A stretch of 64,000 nt of DNA, taken from assembly GCA_036245805.1 (NCBI GenBank), contig BTRK01000002.1:930001-994000 (forward strand), read 5' to 3'. Shown here piece after piece: positions 21,410-31,352 of this stretch. A program made the position numbers and the translations under genes. The DNA comes from Pristionchus mayeri (lineage: Eukaryota > Nematoda > Chromadorea > Rhabditida > Neodiplogasteridae). Position 1 is the first letter of the stretch. The number at the start of each line of letters is the position of its first letter. A model generated the notes under the pieces. The model worked only from the letters and a program-made list of their open reading frames with translations, had not been told where the DNA came from and made no database searches.

Positions 21410-24019
21410 ATGGAGCAGAAGATAAAGAGACTGGAGGCTGCTAATGAGGAGTTGGAGGAGGAGAATTCGAACATGTGGGAGTTGTTTGAAGGCGTCACGG
21501 CTAGTGAGGGAGTGGAATCACTCACACAGTTGATGCACAAGATATATGCCGAGAGGAGAGGAGTGAAAGCTGAAAGGGAAGAATGGAAAAAGAAGATGGA
21601 GAAAGCGGAAAAGCTGAGATTGAAGATGGAGGCGAAACAGGTTGAGAGTGATCAGAAGGTCGCGGATCTCACTGCACGGCTCACTGAAATGGAGGCAACC
21701 ATCAACAGCAAGATGACGAAGGGCGATGGATATGATCGAGAAGAGCGAGGAAGCTCACGGTTCACAAATTGCCAGAGTGTACCTGCAGATAAGAGTCGAC
21801 GTGGAAGTGGAAGTAGGAGGAGCGAGGATGAGAATAGTAGTGAGGAGTCTGATATGGAATCGGTGGACTCTCGATCGACTAAAAAAGGAAAGAACTACAT
21901 GGAAGATAGGAGAAGAATGGCCAAAGGACTCCCCAAAATGGACAAGTATGGAGGAAAGAAGGAAGATTGGAGACGGTTCTATGATAGTTTCATGCTCCGT
22001 TACGATAGCTATCACGATGATATGGCTATTACGATGTTGGGAGAGGTTGTCACTGACAAAGCAGCTGAAGTATTCTGGGACATTCCGAACACGGTCAAGG
22101 AGGCTGGATTGGACCATGTAATGGAGTGGATGAAGAAGAGACTGTCAGAGGAGACACCATTCGAGATAATTGAAGATGAGAAGAGGATGAGGAATATCAC
22201 GGTTCAAGGACAGAAGGTGGCCACTGTATGTGATGAGCTAGAGAGACTCACGAGGAAAATGCAGTTGAATAAGAGCCAGAAGGAAGTGATGAGAAGAAAG
22301 AATCTCATCATACTCTACGAGGGAACTGAGCAGCATGAGAAACTGATCTCGATGTATGCAGGAGGCAAATCATATGAGATGATGAAAGAGAAGCTGCTGC
22401 AGATGGAATATCTCGAGGAAGTCAGAAGGGACGGATTTGGAAGCATGGATGATGCAAGAGACTGCAAGGAGCAGCAATCATACGGTTCGAGGGATACGGT
22501 ACCAAGATGGTGCGAGCACTGCAAGAGGCCTGGACATACTACGGCTAACTGCTACTTCATCATAGGATTTCCGGATCGATATAAGAAACCCCTGGAACGA
22601 GAAGCTACTGGATTTTCGGATCTGAATTCGGAAAAGATTCAGGAGGGGAATTCGAGTGGAGGAGTGAACAAAGTCGAAGGACAGTCTAAGGAGAGTGGAG
22701 AGAGTATCTTCGCTGTCAAGAAGTCTCGAACAGTGAAGGGAGTGATCAATGAACAGGAGAGGAATGTGATGCTGGATACTGGAGCTGAAGTATCGCTCAT
22801 TGAAGAGAGGCTGCTCAGAGGGATGAGAGGAGTCGAAATAACGAACAATGATCAAACGGTTCTCCGCGATGCCAATCAGAGACCCATCTATGTGAGTGGG
22901 AAGGTAGAGCTGGATGTGAAGCTGCAGATCGGAAGAGAAGCCAAGATTGGATTTTATGTGACACGAATTCGAGTCGGTGTCATAATTGGAGGAGCCGGAT
23001 TGGATGCCATCGGAGTGGAGCTCCGAGAGTGCACGACGGTTCGATCAGAAGATAAGATGAGTGCGTCGGCTCTGCCAGTGGAAAAGGAGAGCACGTCGAC
23101 TGCACCGGAAGAGAAGAAGGCCGCTGAAAAGAAGACGGTCGAGATGAAACAAGAAGATATGGAGGATCCAGTGGAGGCTAAAGTGCTGAGATACTGTGTG
23201 ATCCCCAAAGGAGAAATGGAAACGGTGTGGGTCAATGGAGTGCCCGGAGATACTGTACGACTGGATTCATCGATACACGGAGTTGTCGAGGGGATCTCAG
23301 TGGAGGAATCGGTTGTTCCGATTGTGGTGGTGAATACTACCGAGATGGTCTTTGAGAGACATCAATCAGTTGGAAGATGGAGGAGATGTGCGTTGCCTGG
23401 AAGTGGAAATGCACTAATCGATAAGATAAATGGAGAGAGGAATCAAATGGAGGGCATGCAGAGGTGGAAGGAGATCGAGGACAAGCTGGGGAAGTGCAAC
23501 TCGGAGGGAATGGCTGAGGAGACAGGACGGTTCTGGAACGAGTCCGTGTGCACAGTGAAGTATGATGAGTTGGATGGACTAAGAGGAGAGGAAAGAAGAA
23601 AGATGAAGGAATTCTTCGAGAAGAAGTTCAAGAGACACAAGAAAGGATGTGAGGTCGAGGATCTGGAGGAATTGAAGGGATCAGATGAGCTGAAAGTGGA
23701 AATGAACAACGGTTCTAGTGAGAATGAGGGAAGCAAAAGGAAGAGGAAAAAGAGAAAGAGGAAGTGCTTCGTCTGCAGATCGAAGGAGCACATGGTCATG
23801 GAGTGTCCTGAGAAGGGTCACGGTTCGATCAACGAGGGACCTGAAACAAGTAGAAGAGAGGAAGATGGAAGAAGGAGAGGAGGAGAGCATAGAGACGAGG
23901 ACGCCTCTAATTCGAAAGGCGGGGGAGATGTAAGAGGATCAGACCATGAACGAGAGAAGGAAGATATGAAAGGAAGAAATAATAATTATTGTCACAATTC
24001 ATCTGTAAAATTATCGTAA
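21410..24019 (+). CDS. Gag-protease polyprotein of the LTR element
   Basis: Starts at ATG 21410 (869 aa); an open frame extends three codons upstream without an ATG. Order: coiled coil (about 1-95), charged linker, gag-like region (about 175-340, GGKKEDWRRFYDSF), zinc knuckle 1 at about residue 368 (CX2CX4HX4C, CEHCKRPGHTTANC), retroviral-type aspartic protease at about residue 455 (LDTGAEVSLI), a long variable region, a Lys/Arg-rich block, then zinc knuckle 2 at about residue 786 (CFVCRSKEHMVMEC). The frame continues through the polypurine tract and stops inside the 3' LTR. There is no polymerase or integrase. A second knuckle after the protease is not the usual gag-pol order. Arg is mostly AGA/AGG, except in the recurrent ACGGTTC words. 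Confidence 0.9.
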   Translation: MEQKIKRLEAANEELEEENSNMWELFEGVTASEGVESLTQLMHKIYAERRGVKAEREEWKKKMEKAEKLRLKMEAKQVESDQKVADLTARLTEMEATINSKMTKGDGYDREERGSSRFTNCQSVPADKSRRGSGSRRSEDENSSEESDMESVDSRSTKKGKNYMEDRRRMAKGLPKMDKYGGKKEDWRRFYDSFMLRYDSYHDDMAITMLGEVVTDKAAEVFWDIPNTVKEAGLDHVMEWMKKRLSEETPFEIIEDEKRMRNITVQGQKVATVCDELERLTRKMQLNKSQKEVMRRKNLIILYEGTEQHEKLISMYAGGKSYEMMKEKLLQMEYLEEVRRDGFGSMDDARDCKEQQSYGSRDTVPRWCEHCKRPGHTTANCYFIIGFPDRYKKPLEREATGFSDLNSEKIQEGNSSGGVNKVEGQSKESGESIFAVKKSRTVKGVINEQERNVMLDTGAEVSLIEERLLRGMRGVEITNNDQTVLRDANQRPIYVSGKVELDVKLQIGREAKIGFYVTRIRVGVIIGGAGLDAIGVELRECTTVRSEDKMSASALPVEKESTSTAPEEKKAAEKKTVEMKQEDMEDPVEAKVLRYCVIPKGEMETVWVNGVPGDTVRLDSSIHGVVEGISVEESVVPIVVVNTTEMVFERHQSVGRWRRCALPGSGNALIDKINGERNQMEGMQRWKEIEDKLGKCNSEGMAEETGRFWNESVCTVKYDELDGLRGEERRKMKEFFEKKFKRHKKGCEVEDLEELKGSDELKVEMNNGSSENEGSKRKRKKRKRKCFVCRSKEHMVMECPEKGHGSINEGPETSRREEDGRRRGGEHRDEDASNSKGGGDVRGSDHEREKEDMKGRNNNYCHNSSVKLS
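23914..23928 (+). promoter_or_regulatory. Polypurine tract
   Basis: GAAAGGCGGGGGAGA immediately precedes the 3' LTR, the place of plus-strand priming in LTR elements. It is also translated as part of the polyprotein C-terminus. Confidence 0.85.
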
Positions 24020-24397
24020 TTTAAATATAATTCGTGATTTGTAACCGAATCCGTAAATTAAGTATTTGAATTTTCCCTATATTTAGCGCCCAATGCTGTA
24101 TTAAATTCCGCAGCCAATCCGTTTGGCAGCCATGCTTAAATTCTAGTTTCTTCCTATTTTCTCCTATTTTCTCCTAGTTTTCTGTCATATTTATGTTTGT
24201 TTCCGTGCTAGTTAATTAGTCCGTTTATCTATGTCTAATTTACCTCGTTCAGCACGCAATAAAGTCACGGTTCTTCCTATAAACTCGCCGTAGTTTGTAA
24301 CAAGGGAACGCCGAGCTTTATCGCACTCAATCGGGAAACCGATTGTAACACGGTTCGGGACTGGAATTGCGTATTTCGTCTCGTGGCCGCACGTACA
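23929..24397 (+). repeat. 3' LTR
   Basis: 469 bp. Matches the 5' LTR with four substitutions plus a 10-bp tandem duplication (TTTTCTCCTA repeated). It contains the stop codon of the polyprotein at 24017-24019 and ACGGTTC words at 24267 and 24350. Confidence 0.96.
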
Positions 24398-25500
24398 TCC
24401 CTTTTGGATACCCTTGTTGACCATTCGACATGTGCCGTGGCTTCTCAAGAAATGGTTCTTTTCATTATATGTGCTCTTTCACCCTTCTGACTGGTGACAC
24501 ACATACGGTTCATTTCTGGAGAAGCCACCCCTACTTTTAGCTGTCCCTTTTAAGGGCTTCTTTGCGGTGTTGACCACTCGACATGTGGCCTCTTAAGTCT
24601 GATGATACGTGCCTATGTATCAGGACTACCATCGTCAGCTGACTTTTAGAAAAGGCTTCGCTAGGAAAGGAGCAATATTCTGACTCTCATCAGTTTGCAC
24701 GCTCTCTCGTCTCTCTGACCGGCGAGAGAGCGTGCAAACTGAAGAGAGTCAGACCATTGCTCAAGGAATGGTGCTCTTCATTATGCTGATTCTCTCATCA
24801 GTCTGACATAGAACGCAGAATGGAGAATGGAGACAGTTATTTCTTAGGAAGCCCATCATTTCAAGGGCCGTCTGAAGTCTCGCAATAGGCCACTGCTTTC
24901 CAGGATAGGCTCTCGTTGCCACATAGACGATGGGGTGGCACAGCCCGCTCTTGCGTGGTACAATGCCTAACACCTTTACCTTTACTTTCTTTTAGCCTTC
25001 CCCTTCTGAGTCATGTGTTGACAATTCGAAATGAGATTACCAGAGTTTCCCACGGTCTTTTTCTAGGCGATGAGAGAAACACGTGCCGAGTTTTTGCTTC
25101 CATCAGCTGTCTTCTAGTCCTCCCCTTTTGGGTACTCGCGTTAGAACAAAAATAATGAATAGGGTTATCACTTTGAAGCCCTACATACTACGTTAGCTCC
25201 CCTTTTAAATTCTTACTTCCATTTCATCAGCTGTGCGCTTCCCTTTTTGGATCTATTGTTGGCCCTTGGAGACGTGATTTCCTAATGACTCACCATTTCT
25301 GTTATGTCTGGCAGTTGACAGGGAGATCTATCATGACTACCGCCAACTGTCTGTCAGCCATCCTCTGTTGATGTTCACATTATTGTTTCTGTCCGGAGAG
25401 AGGGGAAGGCTAGACGATTATTTCTTTCATCAGCTGTCTGTCAGCCCTCCATTTGTGGGTACCCGACTGCCTTGTGATGGGGGATAAATAAAGAAGTAGA
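24398..25500. repeat. Decayed tandem repeats around the LTR insertion site
   Basis: Several diverged copies of a unit containing CATCAGCTGTC, CCCCTTTTGGGTAC and GTTGACCATTCGACATGT recur near 20337 (split by the LTR element), 24398, 24540, 24990, 25104, 25228 and 25430, spaced roughly 120-200 bp. No ORF is conserved between copies. The LTR element inserted inside one of these units. Confidence 0.6.
24669..24762. repeat. Short palindromic element, ACCGG-loop family
   Basis: Arms of about 37 bp (TCTGACTCTCATCAGTTTGC and complement) around CTCTGACCGGCGAGAG; nearly the same sequence as 8311-8403. Confidence 0.9.
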
Positions 25501-26139
25501 TGAGCGAAGATGGATGAACATGTACTCCATTAATCATGCCTTTCCGGGGAGAGAACGCACAATAGTCAGAGATCTCCTCTTCGTTTTCAGCCCTCTTGAG
25601 AGTAGGATTTACTATTTTGGGAACTTCGGTTAAGTTGCAAGCGTGAAAATAGCACCTCGTTTTGAGAGATTTGAGCCCAAAAATCAGGCACCAAAATGCC
25701 CAGAAAGCCTATTTAGGGAAATCCTTCTTGAGAGCGGGGCACGCATTATGAATAAGCAGAATTACTCAGCAGCTCTCTTTTTGGATCCGTCCAGAAGCCA
25801 CGAGGCTTTGCTTGTTAGACGGAACTAAACATGTGTAATAAAGCCAATACATGCTCGTGCTTCATACTATGCGAATCTAGAGAGTACTTACTCGGGAAAG
25901 ACAAAGTATCTGCGCCTTGGGGAAGAGGACGCTCTTAAGAGGAAATCGCTTTATCTTCGTCAGAGTTTGCAAAGGAGGAAGTAGGGTGTGCTGAACTTGA
26001 GTTTAGGCACATGTACTTCTACTTCTCCTTTAATTTCGAGCTAAATTTCCTTTTTTAGACACCGTATAAGGTCTTGTTGAATATCGAAATTAATGTTTGA
26101 TTTTCTTCTCAGTATTCATTTTTTTTGGAGAAATATTAT

Positions 26140-26660
26140 GCATCATAGAACGAACGAAACCATTTCTTGCAAAACTATCCCTAGAGGTTAGCCACATCTA
26201 TTGCTGCCTCTTCTCTTTCGAACTCACTTGACGGTTATTTCACGAGAGGACAAGGTGAAAAGGCAATTCCACGAAATGCCTCGCGTACGGTCATGTTGAC
26301 CAAGTGAATGGGCTATTCCTTTTCCTCCCTCTTCTCTGGGTTGCTTTACAAGAACTTTCCCTCTGCATGCCATCTACTGTTCTGGCAGGAGTGAGAATTC
26401 TTGCAACGACGAGACAATTTCTAATGAAACCACGAGTGTAAGCGCATCTTCTTCTCATTCTAAGTAGCTTCCGAATATTTCAACAGATGACAGAGTGACG
26501 AGGCAATTCGACGAAATGCCTCACATACGTTGACTATCGGAACGGACAATTTGTTTTTTCTCACTCTATATACCTCTCACTTATCCGGTTTGGAATGGCT
26601 TCAGAAGGAATGTCCTTCTGCATTCCATCTCTCTCTTCACTGTCGTTAAGTAAGAGAAGA
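26140..26660. repeat. Two diverged direct repeats of about 250 bp
   Basis: Segments around 26250 and 26490 share AGGCAATTC.ACGAAATGCCTC and matching flanks, each followed by a CTCTGCAT.CCATCT motif about 100 bp later. They look like an old tandem duplication. No coding evidence. Confidence 0.55.
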
Positions 26661-26788
26661 AATAATGAAGAGTTATTCCTTGCGAACATTTCCCTTCTCT
26701 GTATGCACCCTTACTCACTTATACGCATTTCTAAAGAACAAGCAGAGTGAATTCGTTCGACATCTCTCTAGTTAAGATAGAAAAGAGA

Positions 26789-26794
26789 TGGAGA

Positions 26795-26832
<38 letters not shown>

Positions 26833-26856
26833 CAGAGAGAGAGACAGAGAGAGAGA
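26789..26856 (+). repeat. GA-rich microsatellite
   Basis: Runs of GAGA with interspersed GACA units. The ORFs across it are low-complexity artefacts. Confidence 0.9.
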
Positions 26857-29800
26857 TCTTGTCCGGGTCCTGTTGACAGAAGGGAAGGAAGAATTAGGGG
26901 CGACTCGTGCTATTCGCTTTTTTGCGCGAGCCACGAAATTCTATTGCCTCGTGACTTCTCCTTCCTCGGAGACAAATTGTCGTTTCGAAATCGGCTTCTG
27001 GAATCTTTTCGCCCATGTTTTCGCCTTCTGCAGCATTTGCTGCAAATCTGAAGAGACACTGTGAGTGTCGTCCCGTTTTGCGAACTCTCGCGCCTATTTT
27101 GGGCCGCTTTTGCAAGATTTCGAGTCGGATTTCTGGCGAGAAAGTGCGAGAAATGGGGAGAACGAGAGAAGAACGGCGTGGTTTATTGCATATTAGACAG
27201 ATGTCTTTCTCTGTCTATCTGTGGTGTCCTCAGGGGACCCTGGAGTCGATGTTCTTATTCTCAGTCCTTTCGTTATCATTTATCACGCGCTCGGTGCTGA
27301 TGCTCTCGCACTCTTTTTCTTGAGATTCTAAAGAACGCTTGATTTGATTTTGTCCGCCTTTGTGACTTCATGCAATTTGCGCAACCCTAGAGCGCTTTGC
27401 GCTTGAAAGCGACAAATTCGATTGTAAAGAACAACGAGAATTTCCTGCTCACTAGAAACACTGTTCAATCATTACTCTTTTCCATCATATTTATTACGAT
27501 TTCGGATCTGGTGCAGTCTATGATGCGCTATATGTGATTCACGGAAATTTAGGGGATGGTGTTCCAGAGGAGCCCCAGTTCCGAAATATAATATGATCCT
27601 CTATGCGCTGTGTGCTTCAAGAACCCTTGCACTTTAAATTCGCAAGAAAGAAATTTGATTTGGGAGAACCACTATCGAGATTTTCCTGCTCAACGTCCAC
27701 ATTCTGCGTGTGTTTTCACTGCTTTTTCGTGGCCTCTAGTGCGCATACGAGAGTGCTCGAAACCCACGGCAAACTTGTGATTTAACGCGTGTTTGGACTA
27801 CGGGATAAAGAGAATGGGAGAGAGAAAGAGAGAAACACCTGCGCCTTTTTGCGCCTTCTCCCAACGGCAGTGGTGTGAGATAGCACAGGAAAATGAGAGA
27901 GTGCTGCGCCAGTTTCGATTTCCCGTTGAGAAACCACTACGATTTGACGCTCATATGGTTGGCATTTCTCTCTCTCTCCCGTTGCTACACTCTCTGGCCT
28001 ATGACAAGATGTAAGTCCATTGACGTGCGCGGCCCTGCGTGCACTGAGGGTATTTTTTGGTGTATCGTAACGAATTTTGCCCAGAATTACGCAATGTGCG
28101 CAGTATTCGTGTGGAGCGGAAATTAGTAGAAAGAGTCAGAATCGTGCGGATCGTGAGTTTTCTCAGATCGACCTCTAAATCTCATATCCATCCCACAAAA
28201 ATTGAGCCAACCCTGTATGTTGTTTCATCAACTATCGCGTTATTAGAATGGACTGCACAATATAGTCCTCCTTGGGGACTGACCATATTTTTCATCCTTT
28301 TCCATTTGTGGTCATCTTTCGTACGCACTTGTCTGTGCTAGTCTCCTTCCTACCAGCCGAGACAGAGAGCATCAAAAATGAAGGGACGAGTGCTCATTTG
28401 TCGCTCTTTAGTCCTCTTCCTCCTTTCTTCCAGACAAGTACAAGAGGCTCCATCACAATAGCTGCCCACCCCTGAAGAGAGAGAGGGAGAGAGAGAGAGA
28501 GAGAGAGAGCCCATGTCCTTCCAGGACTCTCAAGCGCGAAGAGGAACCCGTGCGTATTTCCATTCTCCCCTCGTGGTTGTCCTCTTTCCCGGAAGCTGTT
28601 CCACCCCTTCCTCTTTCCTCTTCCTCTACAATCATGCTCATTTTCCTGATACCCGCAGTTCCTCTTATGTGGATGACCTAGCAAGAAATGACACTCTCGA
28701 TTTTGTATACTTTCTCAACTGTAGCGCGAGAGAGAGCAGAGAAAGAAGATACGCAGGCATCCCTATTCTATTCCTCCTCTGATGCCGTTCTTCCTTTTGT
28801 TTTGCTTTTCTAATGCTCCCACGACGTTTTTGGTAACACGACACTTGCCCATTTTGGGAAATTCTGGAAGACCCGGGAGGGGGCGCATACAGGAAATGCA
28901 CAGCGTTCTGCGTAAAACACGAATTTGTCGAGCGGAAGGAAAAGAGGGAAGAAGGGACGGCAACGAGAATTGCTCAATGAGTTTTTGCCTCGGGATCAGA
29001 TGGATCTCTAATTTTGCGTAGAGTTTGAATTCATGGCTGTCTCTTATTCCTTCTTCATATTTTTCTTACTTTTTCTCTACAATCACTTCATGAGTATGTT
29101 GAATGACGGCAGTAAAGCGTTATTTGCATGATAAATTCACTAGTCTTCTCGAAGACTAGTTAGTCTTCTCGAAGACTAGTTCTAAGTCTTAAGACCATCT
29201 CGAAGACTAGTTCTAAGTCTTAAGACCATAGTACAGAGGCCATCATCATGCGCCTGACTAAATTAAATTCACCACTCCTTGCGTGCATAGCTAAATGTCA
29301 AGTGCGTAATTGGAGTCATTCGAGGCGCAGTGGTCTTAGGACGCTATTAAATTTCCGTCCTACTTCCACTACTGTGTTTATTTAAAAATTCAACCCGCCT
29401 TCAGCCATATCTTCAGTTGGCTTTTACGTGCTCGAGTATATTACGAGATTTTAGTTTGCCGGTAAAAACGGTCATTGAAAGCTCCGATGTTTTCTCGCTG
29501 CTGTTTTTCCATTTGCTGCGGTAGGAATGAATACAGTCACATCACCTCCCTTTCATACAGCCTGTAATCATCACAGCTGAGGTAGAGATCAGAAGAAATT
29601 GAGAGAAGCAGTTGTTGGGAGAGCTACTGTCAACTTCCCCCATTCATACCGTCTTGAATCGCCAAGGCAACACCAGCCTCGCCTCGGTCTAGGGAGTAGG
29701 GATGGCTCTCTTAGCGTAACCGTCTGACTCTCTCCAAATCTCATGCTCTCTCGCTCTAACCGGTGAGAGAGTGTGTGATATGGGGAGAGTCACTCTGTCA

Positions 29801-30700
29801 CCGGTCGGTCTGGAGAAATGGTAGACAGAATGAATTCTTGCGAATCCATCCGTACATCAGCCTCGCCTCGGTCTAGCGAGCATTCGAGAAGAGTCTGCCC
29901 CATTTCCCTCACTCATCGGTCTCCTCCCCCTTCTTCGTTTCTTTATTTTTTTCATATTACATGATATCTCGAATACTTTTTAACATAAATGTAAATACAA
30001 ATAGAGAAAGAGAATCTGCCGATCCCATTCCATTCCATTTGCTTCACTCATCGTCCGTCTAAGTCTGACCGAAGAGTCTCTTCAACAACAAGCACTTCTC
30101 CTTCATCCCACCAGATAAGATTGGGTAGACTATACGAAGTCCCATTCCCATCACTCATCCAACAGCCGTTTTCCTCACTCAGACTCTCCTCTTTTTAAAA
30201 TGTCGGACAGTTTACCAGCCAAAACAAATCAAAATAGGGAAAAGTATACGAATTCCTATTTCCTTTACCAATCGCACCACTAGAGAAGAGATTTTATGAC
30301 TTGAGTCTACCAATCCCATTTCCTTCACTCATCCAGCGGTCGTTCTCCTCTCACTGACTACTTCATTTTACATGATTCCTACGCCTTCCTACCCGACGAG
30401 ATTCGGTGGCTTGCTTGGAGAGACCACCAATCCCATTTCCTTCAACGGGTCTCATCCTTGACTTCGGCCCAGTATTTATCTTGTTGTGCCAGCTTTCGCG
30501 TCGCGCACCCTCTCTTACAGCGGCTGTGTCCATCTGCATTTCTCTCACTCCCATGTCTGGACTCTCTCCAGTATCCCTGCTCTCTCGCCTCAGTCTGTCT
30601 CTAGTATGCCTCCTCCCTCTCATTCCCTTCCCCCCTTACCCCCTTACACACTAGATGGCAGTCCATCTAGAGGCAGGGAGAAGCCAGAAGAGTGGTCACT
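26857..30700. other. Gene-poor stretch, short palindromes only
   Basis: No splice-consistent exons, RNA genes or transposase fragments were identified. The open frames here overlap on both strands and have no domain character. Visible items: a (GA)n tract at about 28481-28510, a compound palindrome of CTCGAAGACTAGT and AGTCTTAAGACC units at about 29140-29230, and an ACCGG-loop hairpin at 29722-29795. Confidence 0.6.
29722..29795. repeat. Short palindromic element, ACCGG-loop family
   Basis: Hairpin with arms GTCTGACTCTCTCCAAATCT and complement, centre CTCTAACCGGTGAGAG. Confidence 0.8.
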
Positions 30701-30708
30701 GCTCTTGT

Positions 30709-30831
<123 letters not shown>

Positions 30832-31352
30832 GATTTAAGTTGTCTATCCCCTGCCAGTTTACATAGGACTCTCTCTCCTTGCACCACGGTGCAAGCGCTA
30901 ATCCCGTCTTTTTCTGTACAAAAATTCGTATTCCGGTCTCTGTCTAATCTCATTTCTTGCCCACAAAATTACTCATTTTCCCGCAGATGTCTGCAAAAAA
31001 CCGCGTTCCATCGTGAATAATTCACTAAACCCCAGCAGAATTCCACACGTGTTCTCGTTATTTTTCGCCCCACGCGTCTCTTTTTTTCCCGCGCTGCTCC
31101 CTCATAATAGACCGTGTTCGTTATTTAGCATGTTTTCTGCACTGCTCCTCGTATTACGTCTCAAAAGCGCGCGTCGTATGTTTTGCAAAAATGCCATCCC
31201 CTCCTCGTCGTTTTTATGTCGCTATATTTCTCGCTCCGCTCGTAACCGTAGTTTACGATCTGCCTATGCCTCCATTTTACTCCATTTTCCTACAGCGGTC
31301 GAAAATTCGCGCTAAAACGAGCAAGTGTGGAGGCTCGCCTCCAGGCGGGATA

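Larger units (their letters stand above)
20351..24397 (+). mobile_element. Non-autonomous LTR retrotransposon with gag-protease ORF
   Basis: A complete insertion: 5' LTR 20351-20809, internal region 20810-23928, 3' LTR 23929-24397. Both LTRs begin TGTAAG and end TACA. The same 4 bp (TCCC) flanks the element at 20347-20350 and 24398-24401. A TGG-starting primer-binding-like site follows the 5' LTR, and a polypurine tract (AAAGGCGGGGGAGA) precedes the 3' LTR. The LTRs differ by four substitutions and one 10-bp duplication, so insertion was recent. No reverse transcriptase, RNase H or integrase is present in the 3.1-kb interior, so movement would need proteins from a partner element. Superfamily (Ty3-like or BEL-like) is not settled. 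Confidence 0.95.

Noticed and set aside
21755..23890. Several antisense open frames in the retrotransposon
   Set aside because: Low-complexity Ser/Leu-rich shadows of a GA-rich gag gene.
26731..29021. Many overlapping open frames on both strands
   Set aside because: None shows a domain, splice consistency or codon pattern; several cross GA or CT tracts.
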